Shown: positions 28,220 to 38,268 of the stretch, one piece after another
Position numbering within the stretch: the stretch's first letter is position 1
Layout: each line of letters begins with the position of its first letter
From: Paenibacillus paeoniae
GTDB taxonomy: Bacteria > Bacillota > Bacilli > Paenibacillales > Paenibacillaceae
Direction of reading: 5' to 3'
Assembly (NCBI RefSeq): GCF_003388735.1
Contig: NZ_QUBQ01000002.1
Span: 496,001 to 560,000 of the forward strand
DNA length: 64,000 bases
Program-made: the position numbers and the translations under genes
The notes under the pieces: generated by a model
Seen by the model: the letters and a program-made list of their open reading frames with translations, nothing else
Database searches by the model: none
Told to the model about the DNA's origin: nothing

Positions 28220-28259
28220 AGCCGCGCAACAGACTCCTTGTCGGGAGCATTGCGCGGCT
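28220..28259. terminator. Perfect 10-bp hairpin between ddl and the uvsE cluster
   Basis: AGCCGCGCAA (28220-28229) and TTGCGCGGCT (28250-28259) with a 20-nt loop. It lies just after the ddl stop on the minus strand, but no T-tract follows in that direction, so termination is uncertain. Confidence 0.5.
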
Positions 28260-28281
28260 TGTTTCGAAACCAACATACGTC

Positions 28282-29454
28282 TTAGCCTTTAAGCGACTCT
28301 CCCGTAAAATCGATTCGCTGCTTGTCCCTATGCCGCTCAAGCGCCAAATGAATCAGCGTGCTTAAAAGCTCCTTATAGGAAACGCCTGTCTCGCGCCACA
28401 GCAGCGGATACATGCTAAATGGGGTAAAGCCCGGCAGCGTATTCACCTCATTGATCAGCAGTTGATTGTCTTCCTTCCGCAAGAAAAAGTCGACGCGAGA
28501 CAGCCCCGATCCATCTATAGCCTGGAAAGCACGGACGGCCATCTCCCTGGCTGATTCCGTCAATTCAGGAGACAGCTCCGCCGGAATGGCCATTGTGGAC
28601 TTGCCATCAATATATTTGGCCTTATAATCGTAAAATTCATTAGATGGAGCAATCTCGCCCGGAAGGGACGCCTTTGCTTCATCGTTCCCCAGCACGCTGA
28701 CTTCAATCTCGCGCGCATCAACAAATTCCTCCACAATGACCTTGCGGTCGAATTGGAATGCGTAATTGACAGCCGCGATCAATTCCTCGCGGTTCCTCGC
28801 CTTGGATACGCCGACGCTGGACCCCAGATTGGCCGGTTTAATGAAGCACGGATAACCAAGGGAAATTTCGCATTCCATCACAAAGAAGGAAGCATCCTTC
28901 TCCCATTGCGTCCGATTGAAATGACGATAGATGCATTGCGGCAAGCCTTCCTGCGCAAAAACCTTCTTCATCATAATCTTGTCCATCCCTACAGCAGAAG
29001 CCAGAACTCCTGCTCCGACATAAGGAACGTTGGCCATCTCGAATAAGCCTTGGATGGTGCCGTCTTCTCCGAATGTGCCGTGAAGGAGCGGGAACATGAC
29101 ATCCACGCTCTCGCTCCTCTGTTCGGTCACCGCCGGTTGTCCACTGATCTTTGCTTGACCTGCCGCCGGAAGAGCGGTTAAGGCTGACTGGTCCAACGCG
29201 CTGAACAATGGGGCAAGCGAATGGCTGGACGTTGCGCCCTGTACATCTCCGAAGCGCAGCGATTCCACCGATTCAGGCGCCGCCAGAAACGTCTCACCGC
29301 TTCTCCATTCGCCTTGTTTCGTAATATAGAAAGGTTTGATTTCGTATTGGTTGTAATCAAATTCGCGCATGACAGCGAATGCCGTCTGCAGCGAAACCTC
29401 GTGCTCTCCGGATTTCCCTCCGTACACGAGTCCGACTTTTGCTTTGCTCCCCAT
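28282..29454 (-). CDS. ddl: D-alanine--D-alanine ligase
   Basis: A 390-aa ATP-grasp ligase making D-Ala-D-Ala for peptidoglycan. Visible are the N-terminal VYGGKSGEHEVSLQTA loop, FPLLHGTFGEDGTIQG, CFIKPANLGSSVGVSKA and the C-terminal metal-binding RVDFFLRKEDNQLLINEVNTLPGFTPFSMYP. There is an insertion of about 25 residues in the N-terminal domain (near residues 75-110) compared with the shortest Ddl proteins. GGAGG precedes the ATG. Vancomycin-resistance D-Ala-D-Lac ligases share the fold, but no vanH/vanX-like neighbour is present, so normal Ddl is favoured. Confidence 0.95.
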   Translation of the reverse strand: MGSKAKVGLVYGGKSGEHEVSLQTAFAVMREFDYNQYEIKPFYITKQGEWRSGETFLAAPESVESLRFGDVQGATSSHSLAPLFSALDQSALTALPAAGQAKISGQPAVTEQRSESVDVMFPLLHGTFGEDGTIQGLFEMANVPYVGAGVLASAVGMDKIMMKKVFAQEGLPQCIYRHFNRTQWEKDASFFVMECEISLGYPCFIKPANLGSSVGVSKARNREELIAAVNYAFQFDRKVIVEEFVDAREIEVSVLGNDEAKASLPGEIAPSNEFYDYKAKYIDGKSTMAIPAELSPELTESAREMAVRAFQAIDGSGLSRVDFFLRKEDNQLLINEVNTLPGFTPFSMYPLLWRETGVSYKELLSTLIHLALERHRDKQRIDFTGESLKG

Positions 29455-29500
29455 AGTCTATCCTCCGGTATAATATAATTTCCATTACAAGCTTACATGC

Positions 29501-30760
29501 TCAAAGTAGATCGGGTATATGAAAATAACGGTAACGAGTTCTTTGGGTCCAAGCGTAAGAATCCCGATAATCCCAATAACGATGCCTGCTGGCAACCGTA
29601 TTAGCGTTTACAAGAGGTTGACCGGTTGCATCGAAGGCCGTCACAATCGTACTGTGCTGATACCTTCCGTCACCGGCCCAGTCATATGTAATGACATCGC
29701 CAAGCTGCAATTGATCGGCCGATTGCACTTGCTCGGCCCGAAGACCTGACTTGCGCGCAGTCGACAGATATTGGGTCAGCGCGTTCGAGACCGCCCAGCT
29801 GTAGCTCCACCATTCCTCGCCTTTGCTTCGTCCCTTGTACCACCATCCGCTTCCCCTTTTACCAGTATAGTTCATAGGGGCATTGCCTGCAAAGATACAC
29901 TGGGACACATAATTCGTGCAATTCACGTCGAATAGCTCATAGGATGGATTCCCGTCATTCCACCATCTGTCCGCATAGGCCGCAGCCAAATCTCTCCTGT
30001 AGCGAATGCCGGTAATCCGGTTTTTGAATGGAGGCATTAGGTCATAATTTAAGTAGGGTAATGACGGCATGAGGTAGACTTCGTCATGCGAAGGCGAATC
30101 CGACTCCGAGTGCCAATCAAGCGTCGACACACCAAAGCGAGGCCTGCGCTCCGCAATGATCGGCTCGACCTGCAGCACATCCCAATGACGGCCTGATGCA
30201 GAGAGCCACAGCCGCTCGTATTCATAACGCTCTTCCATATAATAACTCCCGCCCTGCTCTACTCTGCGCTTTACATGCAGCTTCAACAGCACGGACACTT
30301 CGTTTGCGGATTCGTTCACCCGCACAAGCTCCGCCTTCGTCTCGCTGCCGGCGGACAGAGCGCCGCGCAGCAAATCCCGCTCGCGCATCCTCTCCAGCCT
30401 GCTCGTTAGCCTGTGACCGTGGACTAGATCAGTCATATAATCGGTAAGCACGCGAGAATGCTGTTCCGTCTCAGCTTGATTATAAAGACTGACATATCGA
30501 TGGATGGAGGACTTCCACTCCTCACGGTCTCCGGCAATATGAACGCGCGGAGGGGATGCCTGTATGAGGGTTGTTGGTTTTGGACGTGTCTCATGAATGT
30601 CGTGCCCGGCACTTTGCTCCATTCGGACAGAGGCGGCGGGGGCCGCTGGCTTCCACTCCCGTTCAAGCACAGTAGATGGCGCGGCGGCACGGTTTTTGGG
30701 CACACGCTCCGCGCGCTTCTTCCGTCCGCCTGCGGATGGGCGGCTACTTGATTTGGACAT
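29501..30760 (-). CDS. Amidase-domain protein (Amidase_6 type)
   Basis: I use the ATG at 30760 (419 aa) since GGAGGG lies 6 nt upstream; the frame extends 32 codons further without support. The first ~90 residues are Ser/Arg/Lys/Pro-rich and probably disordered. The C-terminal ~170 residues match the putative amidase domain family: DVNCTNYVSQC with a likely catalytic Cys, GSGWWYKG, SWAVSNALTQYL, GDVITYDWAGDGRYQHSTIVT with a likely catalytic His, and RHRYWDYRDSYAW. Such domains are papain-like and may act on cell-wall peptides. No signal peptide is obvious, so location is uncertain. Confidence 0.85.
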   Translation of the reverse strand: MSKSSSRPSAGGRKKRAERVPKNRAAAPSTVLEREWKPAAPAASVRMEQSAGHDIHETRPKPTTLIQASPPRVHIAGDREEWKSSIHRYVSLYNQAETEQHSRVLTDYMTDLVHGHRLTSRLERMRERDLLRGALSAGSETKAELVRVNESANEVSVLLKLHVKRRVEQGGSYYMEERYEYERLWLSASGRHWDVLQVEPIIAERRPRFGVSTLDWHSESDSPSHDEVYLMPSLPYLNYDLMPPFKNRITGIRYRRDLAAAYADRWWNDGNPSYELFDVNCTNYVSQCIFAGNAPMNYTGKRGSGWWYKGRSKGEEWWSYSWAVSNALTQYLSTARKSGLRAEQVQSADQLQLGDVITYDWAGDGRYQHSTIVTAFDATGQPLVNANTVASRHRYWDYRDSYAWTQRTRYRYFHIPDLL

Positions 30761-30929
30761 CGTGTTCCCTCCGATTCTGCCTGGCGTAGGCGCTTTCTGC
30801 CTGAACGCCCCTGCGGCAAGGATTGACTGCTTCATTATATGAAGACACACGACCATTCATGTGATATTTCTGTAAGCGAGGAACCTCTAATCGGGGCATG
30901 GCATAAGCGGAGAAAGGCTAACATGGGAC

Positions 30930-30959
30930 TTTACGTACCCCTGCTTTTAACGTTATACT
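30930..30959 (+). promoter_or_regulatory. Probable promoter of acnA
   Basis: TTTACG (30930-30935), 18 bp, TATACT (30954-30959), about 75 bp before the acnA start. The -35 is imperfect. Confidence 0.45.
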
Positions 30960-31033
30960 AGAAACATAAGGTTTTTGAAATCGTGTTTCGTCTAATGAAA
31001 CAACAATCTTTGCACACGAAAAGGAGAATAGCG

Positions 31034-33748
31034 ATGTCTAAACAAAATCAATATTCTGTTCGCACAACGCTGGAGTCGGGCGGCAAATCGTACGCCTACT
31101 ACCGTCTAGGCGGATTGGAAGAGCAAGGCCTTGGCGACATTTCCAAGCTTCCTTTCTCAATCAAAGTATTGCTGGAAGCAGCGGTACGTCAATTCGACGG
31201 ACGCGCCATCACGCCTGAGCATGTGAAGCAGCTTGCCAACTGGGCTAACGGTCGCGAAGACAAAGAAATTCCATTCATTCCTGCACGTATCGTGCTTCAA
31301 GACTTTACGGGCGTACCGGTTGTCGTTGACCTTGCCGCTATGCGCGACACGGTGAAGAAAGCCGGCGGAGATCCGAAGAAAATCAACCCGCTCGTCCCTG
31401 TCGATCTCGTTATCGACCACTCGATCATGGTTGATGCTTTCGGTACTCCAGAAGCTCTGGAATACAATACAAAAGTAGAATTCGAGCGTAACGAAGAGCG
31501 TTACCGTTTCCTTCGCTGGGCACAAACCGCATTCGATAACTTCCGCGCTGTTCCTCCTGGAACTGGTATCGTTCACCAGGTTAACCTGGAGTACCTGGCA
31601 TCCGTGGCAGCTACGAAAACGATTGACGGCGAGACGGTCGTCTATCCGGACTCCCTGGTAGGTACGGACTCCCATACCACCATGATCAACGGTCTTGGCG
31701 TAGTGGGCTGGGGCGTAGGCGGCATCGAGGCGGAAGCCGGCATGCTTGGCCAGCCGCTATACTTCGTTATGCCTGAGGTTATCGGCTTCAAGCTGACAGG
31801 CAGCCTGGCAGAAGGCTCCACAGCGACTGACCTGGCTCTGACGGTTACAGAAACACTTCGTAAAAAAGGCGTTGTAGGCAAGTTCGTCGAGTTCTTCGGC
31901 CCAGGCTTGTCCAACATCAGCTTGGCTGACCGCGCTACGGTTGCCAACATGGCTCCAGAGTATGGCGCTACAGTCGGCTTCTTCCCGGTTGACAGCGAGA
32001 CGCTTGACTTCATGCGCCAGACTGGCCGCCAAGAAGAGCAAATCAAGCTCGTTGAAGCTTACTACAAAGCACAAGACATGTTCCGCACCGATGCTACGCC
32101 AGATCCTGTATTCTCCGACGTCATCGAGCTTGACCTGTCGACAATCGTGCCTTCCCTGGCTGGACCGAAGCGTCCGCAGGACCGCGTAGAGCTGACTGCG
32201 ATGAAAGAAGCATTCAACAGTATTATCCGCACGCCGATCGACAAAGGCGGCTATGGCCTGTCCGATGAGAAGATCGAGCAAGTGGTTCCTGTACAGCACA
32301 ATGACGGCGTTCAGTCCAAAATGGGCACTGGCGCAGTTGTGATCGCTGCGATCACAAGCTGTACGAACACATCCAACCCTAGCGTAATGCTGGGCGCAGG
32401 TCTCGTGGCGAAAAAAGCCGTTGAGCGTGGCCTGACTAAGCCAGCTTACGTGAAGAGCTCCCTGACGCCAGGCTCCCTGGTCGTTACGGAATATTTGAAA
32501 AAAGCAAACTTGCTTGAATCGCTTGAAGCGCTTGGCTTCCACCTTGCAGGCTACGGTTGCGCGACTTGTATCGGCAACTCCGGTCCGCTTCCTGACGAAG
32601 TAAGCAAAGCGATCGCAGACAACGATATGACGGTAGCGGCTGTATTATCCGGTAACCGTAACTTCGAAGGCCGCGTTCACGCTCAAGTGAAAGCGAACTA
32701 CTTGGCTTCTCCTCCGCTTGTTGTCGCTTATGCGCTGGCAGGAACAGTGAACATCGACTTGGCTAATGATCCAATCGGACACGACCAAGACGGACAGCCT
32801 GTATACCTGAAAGACATCTGGCCGACAAACGCTGAGATCAAGGAAGCTGTAGCCAAATCCTTGAACCCAGAAATGTTTAACGAGAAGTACGAGAACGTAT
32901 TTACGCAAAACGAGCGTTGGAACGCCATCGACGTACCGGAAGGCGAAAGCTACGAGTGGGATGCGAAGTCCACTTATATCCAAAACCCTCCATTCTTCGA
33001 GAGCCTTGGCTCCGAGCTGAATGACATTGCCAATATTCCTGCAGCTAACGTACTGGCGCTAATGGGCGATTCCGTTACAACGGATCATATCTCCCCTGCC
33101 GGCAACATTACGGTTAATAGCCCAGGCGGCAAATACCTGATCGACAACGGCGTAGATCGCAAGGACTTCAACTCCTACGGCTCCCGCCGCGGTAACCATG
33201 AAGTAATGATGCGCGGTACATTCGCGAATATCCGTATCCGTAACCAAGTAGCTCCGGGCACGGAAGGCGGCGTAACGACTTACCTGCCTACCGGCGAAGT
33301 CATGTCCATCTACGACGCTTCCATGAAGTATCAGGAAGAAGGCAAAAACCTTGTTGTTATTGCCGGCAAAGAATATGGCACAGGAAGCTCGCGTGACTGG
33401 GCTGCCAAAGGTACTTACCTCCTTGGCGTAAAAGCCGTTATCGCAGAAAGCTTCGAGCGTATTCACCGCTCCAACCTGGTAGGCATGGGCGTACTTCCGC
33501 TTCAGTTCCAAGCGGGCCAAAGCTGGAAGACACTTGGCATTACAGGAACAGAGAAGTTCGACATCTCCGGACTTTCCAACGATGTTCAGCCTAGTCAGAC
33601 GGTAACCGTTAAGGCTACTCGCGAAGACGGCTCGACCTTCGAATTCCTGGCTATCGTTCGTCTGGACTCCCTCGTTGACGTAGACTACTACCGTAACGGC
33701 GGCATCCTGCAAACGGTGCTTCGTCAAATGATCGCCAATATGCAATAA
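31034..33748 (+). CDS. acnA: Aconitate hydratase A
   Basis: A 904-aa TCA-cycle aconitase (citrate to isocitrate). The ATG at 31034 has AAAAGGAG 7-8 nt upstream; an in-frame ATG 51 bp earlier lacks support. The three [4Fe-4S] ligands are Cys443 ([10 protein letters not shown]), Cys509 and Cys512 ([12 protein letters not shown]). The mobile swivel domain with [10 protein letters not shown] is at the C-terminal end. Length is normal for the IRP1/AcnA type, and in Bacillus this protein also acts as an RNA-binding regulator. Single-gene unit with a strong terminator. Confidence 0.98.
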   Translation: MSKQNQYSVRTTLESGGKSYAYYRLGGLEEQGLGDISKLPFSIKVLLEAAVRQFDGRAITPEHVKQLANWANGREDKEIPFIPARIVLQDFTGVPVVVDLAAMRDTVKKAGGDPKKINPLVPVDLVIDHSIMVDAFGTPEALEYNTKVEFERNEERYRFLRWAQTAFDNFRAVPPGTGIVHQVNLEYLASVAATKTIDGETVVYPDSLVGTDSHTTMINGLGVVGWGVGGIEAEAGMLGQPLYFVMPEVIGFKLTGSLAEGSTATDLALTVTETLRKKGVVGKFVEFFGPGLSNISLADRATVANMAPEYGATVGFFPVDSETLDFMRQTGRQEEQIKLVEAYYKAQDMFRTDATPDPVFSDVIELDLSTIVPSLAGPKRPQDRVELTAMKEAFNSIIRTPIDKGGYGLSDEKIEQVVPVQHNDGVQSKMGTGAVVIAAITSCTNTSNPSVMLGAGLVAKKAVERGLTKPAYVKSSLTPGSLVVTEYLKKANLLESLEALGFHLAGYGCATCIGNSGPLPDEVSKAIADNDMTVAAVLSGNRNFEGRVHAQVKANYLASPPLVVAYALAGTVNIDLANDPIGHDQDGQPVYLKDIWPTNAEIKEAVAKSLNPEMFNEKYENVFTQNERWNAIDVPEGESYEWDAKSTYIQNPPFFESLGSELNDIANIPAANVLALMGDSVTTDHISPAGNITVNSPGGKYLIDNGVDRKDFNSYGSRRGNHEVMMRGTFANIRIRNQVAPGTEGGVTTYLPTGEVMSIYDASMKYQEEGKNLVVIAGKEYGTGSSRDWAAKGTYLLGVKAVIAESFERIHRSNLVGMGVLPLQFQAGQSWKTLGITGTEKFDISGLSNDVQPSQTVTVKATREDGSTFEFLAIVRLDSLVDVDYYRNGGILQTVLRQMIANMQ

Positions 33749-33796
33749 TAATTGCGGATAGCTGCTCGGCTTCGCCCTGCCGCTGTCACCGCTATA

Positions 33797-33841
33797 CAAA
33801 AACTCCGTTCCATCGCTTATGCGAAGGAACGGAGTTTTTTG
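33797..33841. terminator. Bidirectional terminator between acnA and the IclR gene
   Basis: AAAAACTCCGTTCC and GGAACGGAGTTTTTT form a strong stem with Ts on both strands, placed between convergent genes. Confidence 0.92.
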
Positions 33842-33869
33842 TACATCGAGAAGATACTCCTCACCATGA

Positions 33870-34613
33870 TTAACGTGTCATCGTTCCCATTCGTCTAGCC
33901 GATTCCATCATAACGGGCGCATAGTCGCGCATCGTGGAAATCTTCAGCCGACTAGCGGGACCGGATACGGACAAGGCAGCGATCATAGCGCCCGACCGGT
34001 CAAAGATTGGCGAGGATAGCGCTGCTGCTCCCTCCTCCCGCTCTTCGAAGCTAGTCGCATACCCTTGAGCCAGAACCTCCTGCAACTGCTGTCTATATGG
34101 CTCCATCTCAATGGCAGAGGGCCATGTCGGTGCCTCCAAGATGCTCTCTTGCGTCGCTGGATCAGCGTAGGCAATAAGTACCTTGCTGGAGGCGCCCGCA
34201 TACAACGGCAATCTGACGCCTACAGGAGCAACCCTTCTGACCGCCTGGTTGCTCTGAACGGCCTGACGCCTGATCCGCTCTGCGCCATCCCGCACGTAGA
34301 TGCTGACCGTCTCGCCCAATTGATCGCGAAGTCTGACCATCTCAGGAAGCCAGATCGTGGCCAGATCGTCCGAGCGCGACAGATTCGCAGACAGCTCCCA
34401 TACTTTGAGGCCCAGGTGATAGCGATCTGTCTCCCGGTCACGCTCAATGAATCCCTTCTCTTCAAGCGTAGCGAGCATTCGATGTACGGTACTCTTATGA
34501 AGACCGACATGCTCCGCAATTTCCGTCATCGCCCAGTCTGTCTTCGATGTGAAGCAAAGCAATATATCAAGCGCGCGATCCACTGCCCGGACCGTAGACT
34601 TTCCCTCTTCCAA
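33870..34613 (-). CDS. IclR-family transcriptional regulator
   Basis: A 247-aa regulator. The winged helix-turn-helix is at about 10-75 (MTEIAEHVGLHKSTVHRMLATLEEKGFIERD), and the effector-binding IclR domain (about 80-245) includes GETVSIYVRDGAERIR, RLPLYAGASSKVLIAY, AALSSPIFDRSG and IAALSVSGPASRL. It starts with TTG, with AAGGAGGTG 7 nt upstream. Members control aromatic or sugar-acid catabolism or stress genes. No catabolic operon is adjacent, so the targets are unknown. Confidence 0.93.
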   Translation of the reverse strand: MEEGKSTVRAVDRALDILLCFTSKTDWAMTEIAEHVGLHKSTVHRMLATLEEKGFIERDRETDRYHLGLKVWELSANLSRSDDLATIWLPEMVRLRDQLGETVSIYVRDGAERIRRQAVQSNQAVRRVAPVGVRLPLYAGASSKVLIAYADPATQESILEAPTWPSAIEMEPYRQQLQEVLAQGYATSFEEREEGAAALSSPIFDRSGAMIAALSVSGPASRLKISTMRDYAPVMMESARRMGTMTR

Positions 34614-34733
34614 CTCTCAGCACCTCCTTGTTCTTTCTGATTAAGCCCCTTATTGGCATCCTGTTAGGATCTATTCTTAAATCTATATCTTACATTTCGA
34701 GTTTCACCGTCTGAAACCCTTTTTCAAAACTAT

Positions 34734-34748
34734 TGAAATTGATTCTCA
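34734..34748. promoter_or_regulatory. Fur-box-like site
   Basis: TGAAATTGATTCTCA fits the 7-1-7 Fur/PerR-type dyad (TGATAAT-N-ATTATCA) with about three mismatches. It lies in the divergent region between the IclR gene and the hydrolase. Chance occurrence is possible in this AT-rich stretch. Confidence 0.3.
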
Positions 34749-34837
34749 ATTAGTATACCTCATTCGATCAGCAATCGTAAAGCAGCTTCTCAACATTACA
34801 GATCGATTACAGAGCCCTTACAATCGAATGAAACGAA

Positions 34838-34875
34838 TTGACAGGCTGCCGGGACTTTACTACCATTAATAGTAG
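34838..34875 (+). promoter_or_regulatory. Promoter of the hydrolase gene with overlapping palindrome
   Basis: TTGACA (34838-34843), 17 bp, TACCAT (34861-34866). The -10 region is covered by CTACCATTAATAGTAG (34860-34875), a 16-bp palindrome with one mismatched pair, which could be an operator. Confidence 0.55.
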
Positions 34876-34924
34876 ACGATACGATAACGCTTTCATGATA
34901 GATTTCGACAAGGGGGATGCTAGC

Positions 34925-35995
34925 ATGGACACCACGATCACGACGACACGCCCTCTGGAGAGCTTCGCTCCTGCGCATCCGGCGCTGCCCGCTCCCCTCA
35001 TGCAGACCGATTCGGTCGCAGCTCTTCTTCGGGAGAAGACCCGCGGGAGACGCAAGCATCTCCTATTCGCTGCTATTGCCGCCCTGTTTGCGACCATCCT
35101 CATTGCCATCATCGTATTTCACGGTTATGTGGCCTGGATGCTGGCTAATCCTTACGTTGCTCCGCTGTCATCGAATCCGCAGGACGCAATCGGCACAACC
35201 TATGAGGATGTTGTGTTCCCTAGTCACAGCGGCGAGACAACCGTCAGCGGCTGGTATGTCCCTGCTGCTGCAGACGGCGAGCAAGACGTATATTCCGCCA
35301 GAACGGTCATATTCAGCCATGGATATGGGGCCAATCGCGAGGAAAATTGGGTACCCATGTACGACTTGACGAAACTGCTGCACGATTTGAGATATAATGT
35401 GCTGCTTTTTGACTACGGTTATGCTTCCAAGCACTACAAGGCTCCTGCAACAGGCGGGAGAGAAGAATCCCAGCAGCTGCTTGCGGCTGTCGAATACGCC
35501 AAGTCACGAGGCGCTGAAGACGTCGTCGTATGGGGCTTCTCCATGGGTGCCGGCACAGCACTGCAGACCGCGCTTTTGACAGACGACATTGATGCGATGA
35601 TTCTTGATAGTCTCTTTATTCCAAGCTCAGAGGCTTTGTTTGATAATCTTAATCAATTTGTTCCGCTGCCGAAATTCCCTTCGCTGCCCTTGATCGAATC
35701 GATGATACCGCTTTGGACAGGAAGCAGCTTCGGCTCCATTCCCGCTGAAGAAGTTGTCGGCACGCCCTATGATATGCCCCTCTATATTATTCATGGAACA
35801 AATGATGTGAAAGCGCCTTTCGATATAGCTGAAGCCATCGCTGCGAATCAGAGCAACGCCCTATCGCGATCCTGGATTGTGCAGGACGGACAGCATGAGT
35901 TGCTGTTCCGAGCCCACCCTCGGGAGTATGTCCAGCGCACCGCGCTTTTCCTCAGTCAAGTGGACGGACAAGTGGGAACCAAGAGCCATGAATAA
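34925..35995 (+). CDS. Membrane-anchored alpha/beta hydrolase
   Basis: I take the ATG at 34925 (356 aa), which follows AAGGGGG by 8 nt. An N-terminal cytoplasmic stretch of about 40 residues and one membrane helix (about 45-65) precede an alpha/beta hydrolase domain. The oxyanion region is FSHGYGANREENW, and the nucleophile elbow GFSMGAG has Ser206. An acid loop (IIHGTNDVKAPF) and the catalytic His in DGQHELLF complete the triad. It looks like the Bacillus YqkD/YfhR-like group of membrane hydrolases. Substrate unknown. Confidence 0.88.
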   Translation: MDTTITTTRPLESFAPAHPALPAPLMQTDSVAALLREKTRGRRKHLLFAAIAALFATILIAIIVFHGYVAWMLANPYVAPLSSNPQDAIGTTYEDVVFPSHSGETTVSGWYVPAAADGEQDVYSARTVIFSHGYGANREENWVPMYDLTKLLHDLRYNVLLFDYGYASKHYKAPATGGREESQQLLAAVEYAKSRGAEDVVVWGFSMGAGTALQTALLTDDIDAMILDSLFIPSSEALFDNLNQFVPLPKFPSLPLIESMIPLWTGSSFGSIPAEEVVGTPYDMPLYIIHGTNDVKAPFDIAEAIAANQSNALSRSWIVQDGQHELLFRAHPREYVQRTALFLSQVDGQVGTKSHE

Positions 35996-36009
35996 TAATT
36001 ACGATAGCA

Positions 36010-36063
36010 TAAAAACGAGCATGCCCTCCTGACCGCATCTTGCGGAGTAGGAAGGCATGCTCG
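36010..36063 (-). terminator. Terminator of the yneF-folE unit
   Basis: On the minus strand CGAGCATGCC pairs with GGCATGCTCG over a 28-nt interior and is followed by TTTTTAT. It could also slow plus-strand transcription leaving the hydrolase gene. Confidence 0.8.
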
Positions 36064-36089
36064 CTTGCTGTTTAAGTAATCATAATGAT

Positions 36090-36683
36090 CTATTGCTTAA
36101 GCAAAGCCAGAAACTCGGAACGAAGTGCAGAGCTTGAGCGGAATTCTCCGCGTACGGCAGAGGTTACCGTCTTGCTTCCCGGCTTCTTCACACCGCGGGC
36201 GCACATGCAGAGATGCTCGCCTTCCACGACGACCATAACGCCATGAGGCGCAAGCTCTTCATCCAGAATGTCGGCGATCTGCGATGTGATGCGCTCTTGT
36301 ACCTGAAGCTTGCGAGTAACAGCTTCTACTAGTCTCGCCAGCTTGCTAAGCCCGGCAATCTTGCCGCTAGGAAGATAACCGATATGCGCTTTACCGTAGA
36401 ACGGAGCCATGTGATGCTCGCACTGGCTGTAGTAGACGATATCCCGGACGATAACCAGCTCTTCATGCTGTTCATCAAACGTAACGCCAAGCACCTCGCG
36501 AGGATCTACTTCGTAACCGGCGAATATTTCTTCGTACATACGAGTTACGCGTGCAGGTGTATCCAGCAGGCCTTCACGCTCTACATCTTCCCCGATCAGC
36601 TTCAAAATTTCTTTCACATGAAACTCAATTTGCTCCCGGTTGTCCGATACCTTCGAATTGACGTAGTCTTTTCTGCCCGCCAT
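36090..36683 (-). CDS. folE: GTP cyclohydrolase I
   Basis: A 197-aa enzyme converting GTP to dihydroneopterin triphosphate, the first step of folate synthesis. The zinc/active-site residues are seen in [10 protein letters not shown] and [24 protein letters not shown] and the C-terminal [22 protein letters not shown] are characteristic. Length is normal. It lies 35 bp after yneF on the same strand. Confidence 0.97.
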   Translation of the reverse strand: MAGRKDYVNSKVSDNREQIEFHVKEILKLIGEDVEREGLLDTPARVTRMYEEIFAGYEVDPREVLGVTFDEQHEELVIVRDIVYYSQCEHHMAPFYGKAHIGYLPSGKIAGLSKLARLVEAVTRKLQVQERITSQIADILDEELAPHGVMVVVEGEHLCMCARGVKKPGSKTVTSAVRGEFRSSSALRSEFLALLKQ

Positions 36684-36718
36684 TCGTCTTCCGCTCCTTC
36701 CGGCTCCTCCAATAATTC

Positions 36719-36940
36719 TTATTTGCGAGGAAGTTTTTGATTTTTCATCATATTTTGGGCACGCGTCATTTGTTGTTTATTCAGGTTATACCCCATTTGC
36801 TTAGCCATGCGCTGAATCATCTCAGGATCGTTCTGCATTTTCTCGAGCTGCTTGCGCAAATAGAATACGCCTACAAAAAAGCCGCCTACAGCACCGACGA
36901 TCAGCGTTACGATAGGGATTACGATATTATACCATGCCAT
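36719..36940 (-). CDS. yneF: UPF0154 family small membrane protein
   Basis: A 73-aa protein with one N-terminal membrane helix (about 5-28, [21 protein letters not shown]) and a charged tail with [22 protein letters not shown], the UPF0154/YneF signature. Function unknown in the family. AGGTGA lies shortly upstream of the ATG. Confidence 0.92.
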   Translation of the reverse strand: MAWYNIVIPIVTLIVGAVGGFFVGVFYLRKQLEKMQNDPEMIQRMAKQMGYNLNKQQMTRAQNMMKNQKLPRK

Positions 36941-37055
36941 CTATGTCACCTAGCCCTTTCAATATTTGTCGATAGATTATCATTTTGAACCTAACATCCC
37001 TGTATCATAGCATGTTCGTGCTTGTTCCGCAACGAATCAAACACGACATCATACA

Positions 37056-37107
37056 GAAAAAATCAAGCCATACCCCAGGCATACAAATCAGGGCGAATGG
37101 CTCGATT
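37056..37107 (-). terminator. Terminator of the DUF402-lepB-rnhA-queG operon
   Basis: On the minus strand AATCGAGCCAT pairs with ATGGCTTGATT (one G-T wobble), followed by six Ts, right after the queG stop. Confidence 0.82.
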
Positions 37108-37116
37108 AGCGGTACG

Positions 37117-38265
37117 TTATTCCTGCTCCGAAGCCAGCATATGAATCGCAGAAGCAATCGCGTCGCGCGCTTCCGCATCGCTCTCCCCGCGCATCGCCTC
37201 ATGCAGTGCCGTGGCAGCTTCTTCCCCGCCGATTCTGCCCAGCGACCACGCCGCCGTCCCGCGAAGCACAGGCCTCGGATCATGCTTCAGCACGCCGATC
37301 AGATCGGGAACAGCCGTCTTCTCCTTAAAGTTGCCAAGTGCGATGACCGCATTCCGTTGAATCGGCTTCTTGCCTCTCCAGGCCGAGGAGGTGAATCCGT
37401 ACATATCCTTAAACTCCCGATTCCCGATCGTCAGCATCGGTACCAATAACGGCTTCGCCAGCTCATTATCGGGCTGCAGCTCGGGCTGATGCGTCCAGTT
37501 TTTGCCCCGATTCACGGGACAGACGACCTGACAGGTATCGCAGCCGTATAGCCGATTGCCGATCTTGCGCATATATTCGTCTTCCACCATGCCTTTGGTC
37601 TGTGTAATGAAGGAGATGCATTTTTTCGCATCCAACTGACCCGGTCCGACTAGCGCTCCGGTCGGACAGGCATCGATACATTTGGTGCATGTTCCGCAGC
37701 TCTCCGTTATGGGCTGATCGGGAGGCAGCGGCAAATTCGCAATCATCTCGCCCAGGTAGATCCAGGAACCAAATTCGGGCGATATAATGGCGCAATTTTT
37801 TGCGCTCCAGCCGATCCCTGCCCGCTCCGCTACAGCACGGTCAGACAGGGCGCCCGTATCGACCATACTCTCCACCCGGGTCTCCGGCACGCGCTCTCTC
37901 AGCCAAGCTTCAAGCCGCTCCAATCGGTTGCGAAGCACCTTATGATAGTCTTCGCCCCATGCCGACCTCGCCATAATGCCTCTCCTGGCGCCAGGCTCGG
38001 ACTTCGGCGGATCCATCAGCTTGGAGGGGTAAGCAATTGCAATCGCAATGATGCTCTGCGGATCGTCGAAGAGAAGCGACGGATCGGTGCGCTTGTCCAG
38101 ATCGGGCTCTTCGAAGCCCGACTCTCTCCCTAACTCCCGGTGCCGGATGAGCCGGGCCTTCAACGTTGTGAATACTTCTGCCGACGCAACGCCAATCGAA
38201 TCGATACCCAGCTCCTTGGCAGCGTCCTTCATTTCCTGCTTTAGCTTAATCCAGTCGTAATTCAT
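37117..38265 (-). CDS. queG: Epoxyqueuosine reductase
   Basis: A 382-aa cobalamin-dependent iron-sulfur enzyme catalysing the last step of queuosine synthesis in tRNA. Two [4Fe-4S] ferredoxin motifs are present (SCGTCTKCIDACPTGAL and GCDTCQVVCPVN). The N-terminal cobalamin-binding part is normal (GIDSIGVASAEVF). The C-terminus has HEAT-like repeats (VIALGNFKEKTAVPDLIGVL, RGTAAWSLGRIGGEEAATAL). It starts a few bp after the rnhA stop without a strong site of its own, so translation is probably coupled. Confidence 0.95.
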   Translation of the reverse strand: MNYDWIKLKQEMKDAAKELGIDSIGVASAEVFTTLKARLIRHRELGRESGFEEPDLDKRTDPSLLFDDPQSIIAIAIAYPSKLMDPPKSEPGARRGIMARSAWGEDYHKVLRNRLERLEAWLRERVPETRVESMVDTGALSDRAVAERAGIGWSAKNCAIISPEFGSWIYLGEMIANLPLPPDQPITESCGTCTKCIDACPTGALVGPGQLDAKKCISFITQTKGMVEDEYMRKIGNRLYGCDTCQVVCPVNRGKNWTHQPELQPDNELAKPLLVPMLTIGNREFKDMYGFTSSAWRGKKPIQRNAVIALGNFKEKTAVPDLIGVLKHDPRPVLRGTAAWSLGRIGGEEAATALHEAMRGESDAEARDAIASAIHMLASEQE

Positions 38266-38268
38266 AGG

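Noticed and set aside
28282..29454. Vancomycin-resistance-type ligase
   Set aside because: No vanH- or vanX-like neighbours and a normal Ddl arrangement; the sequence alone does not justify a resistance call.
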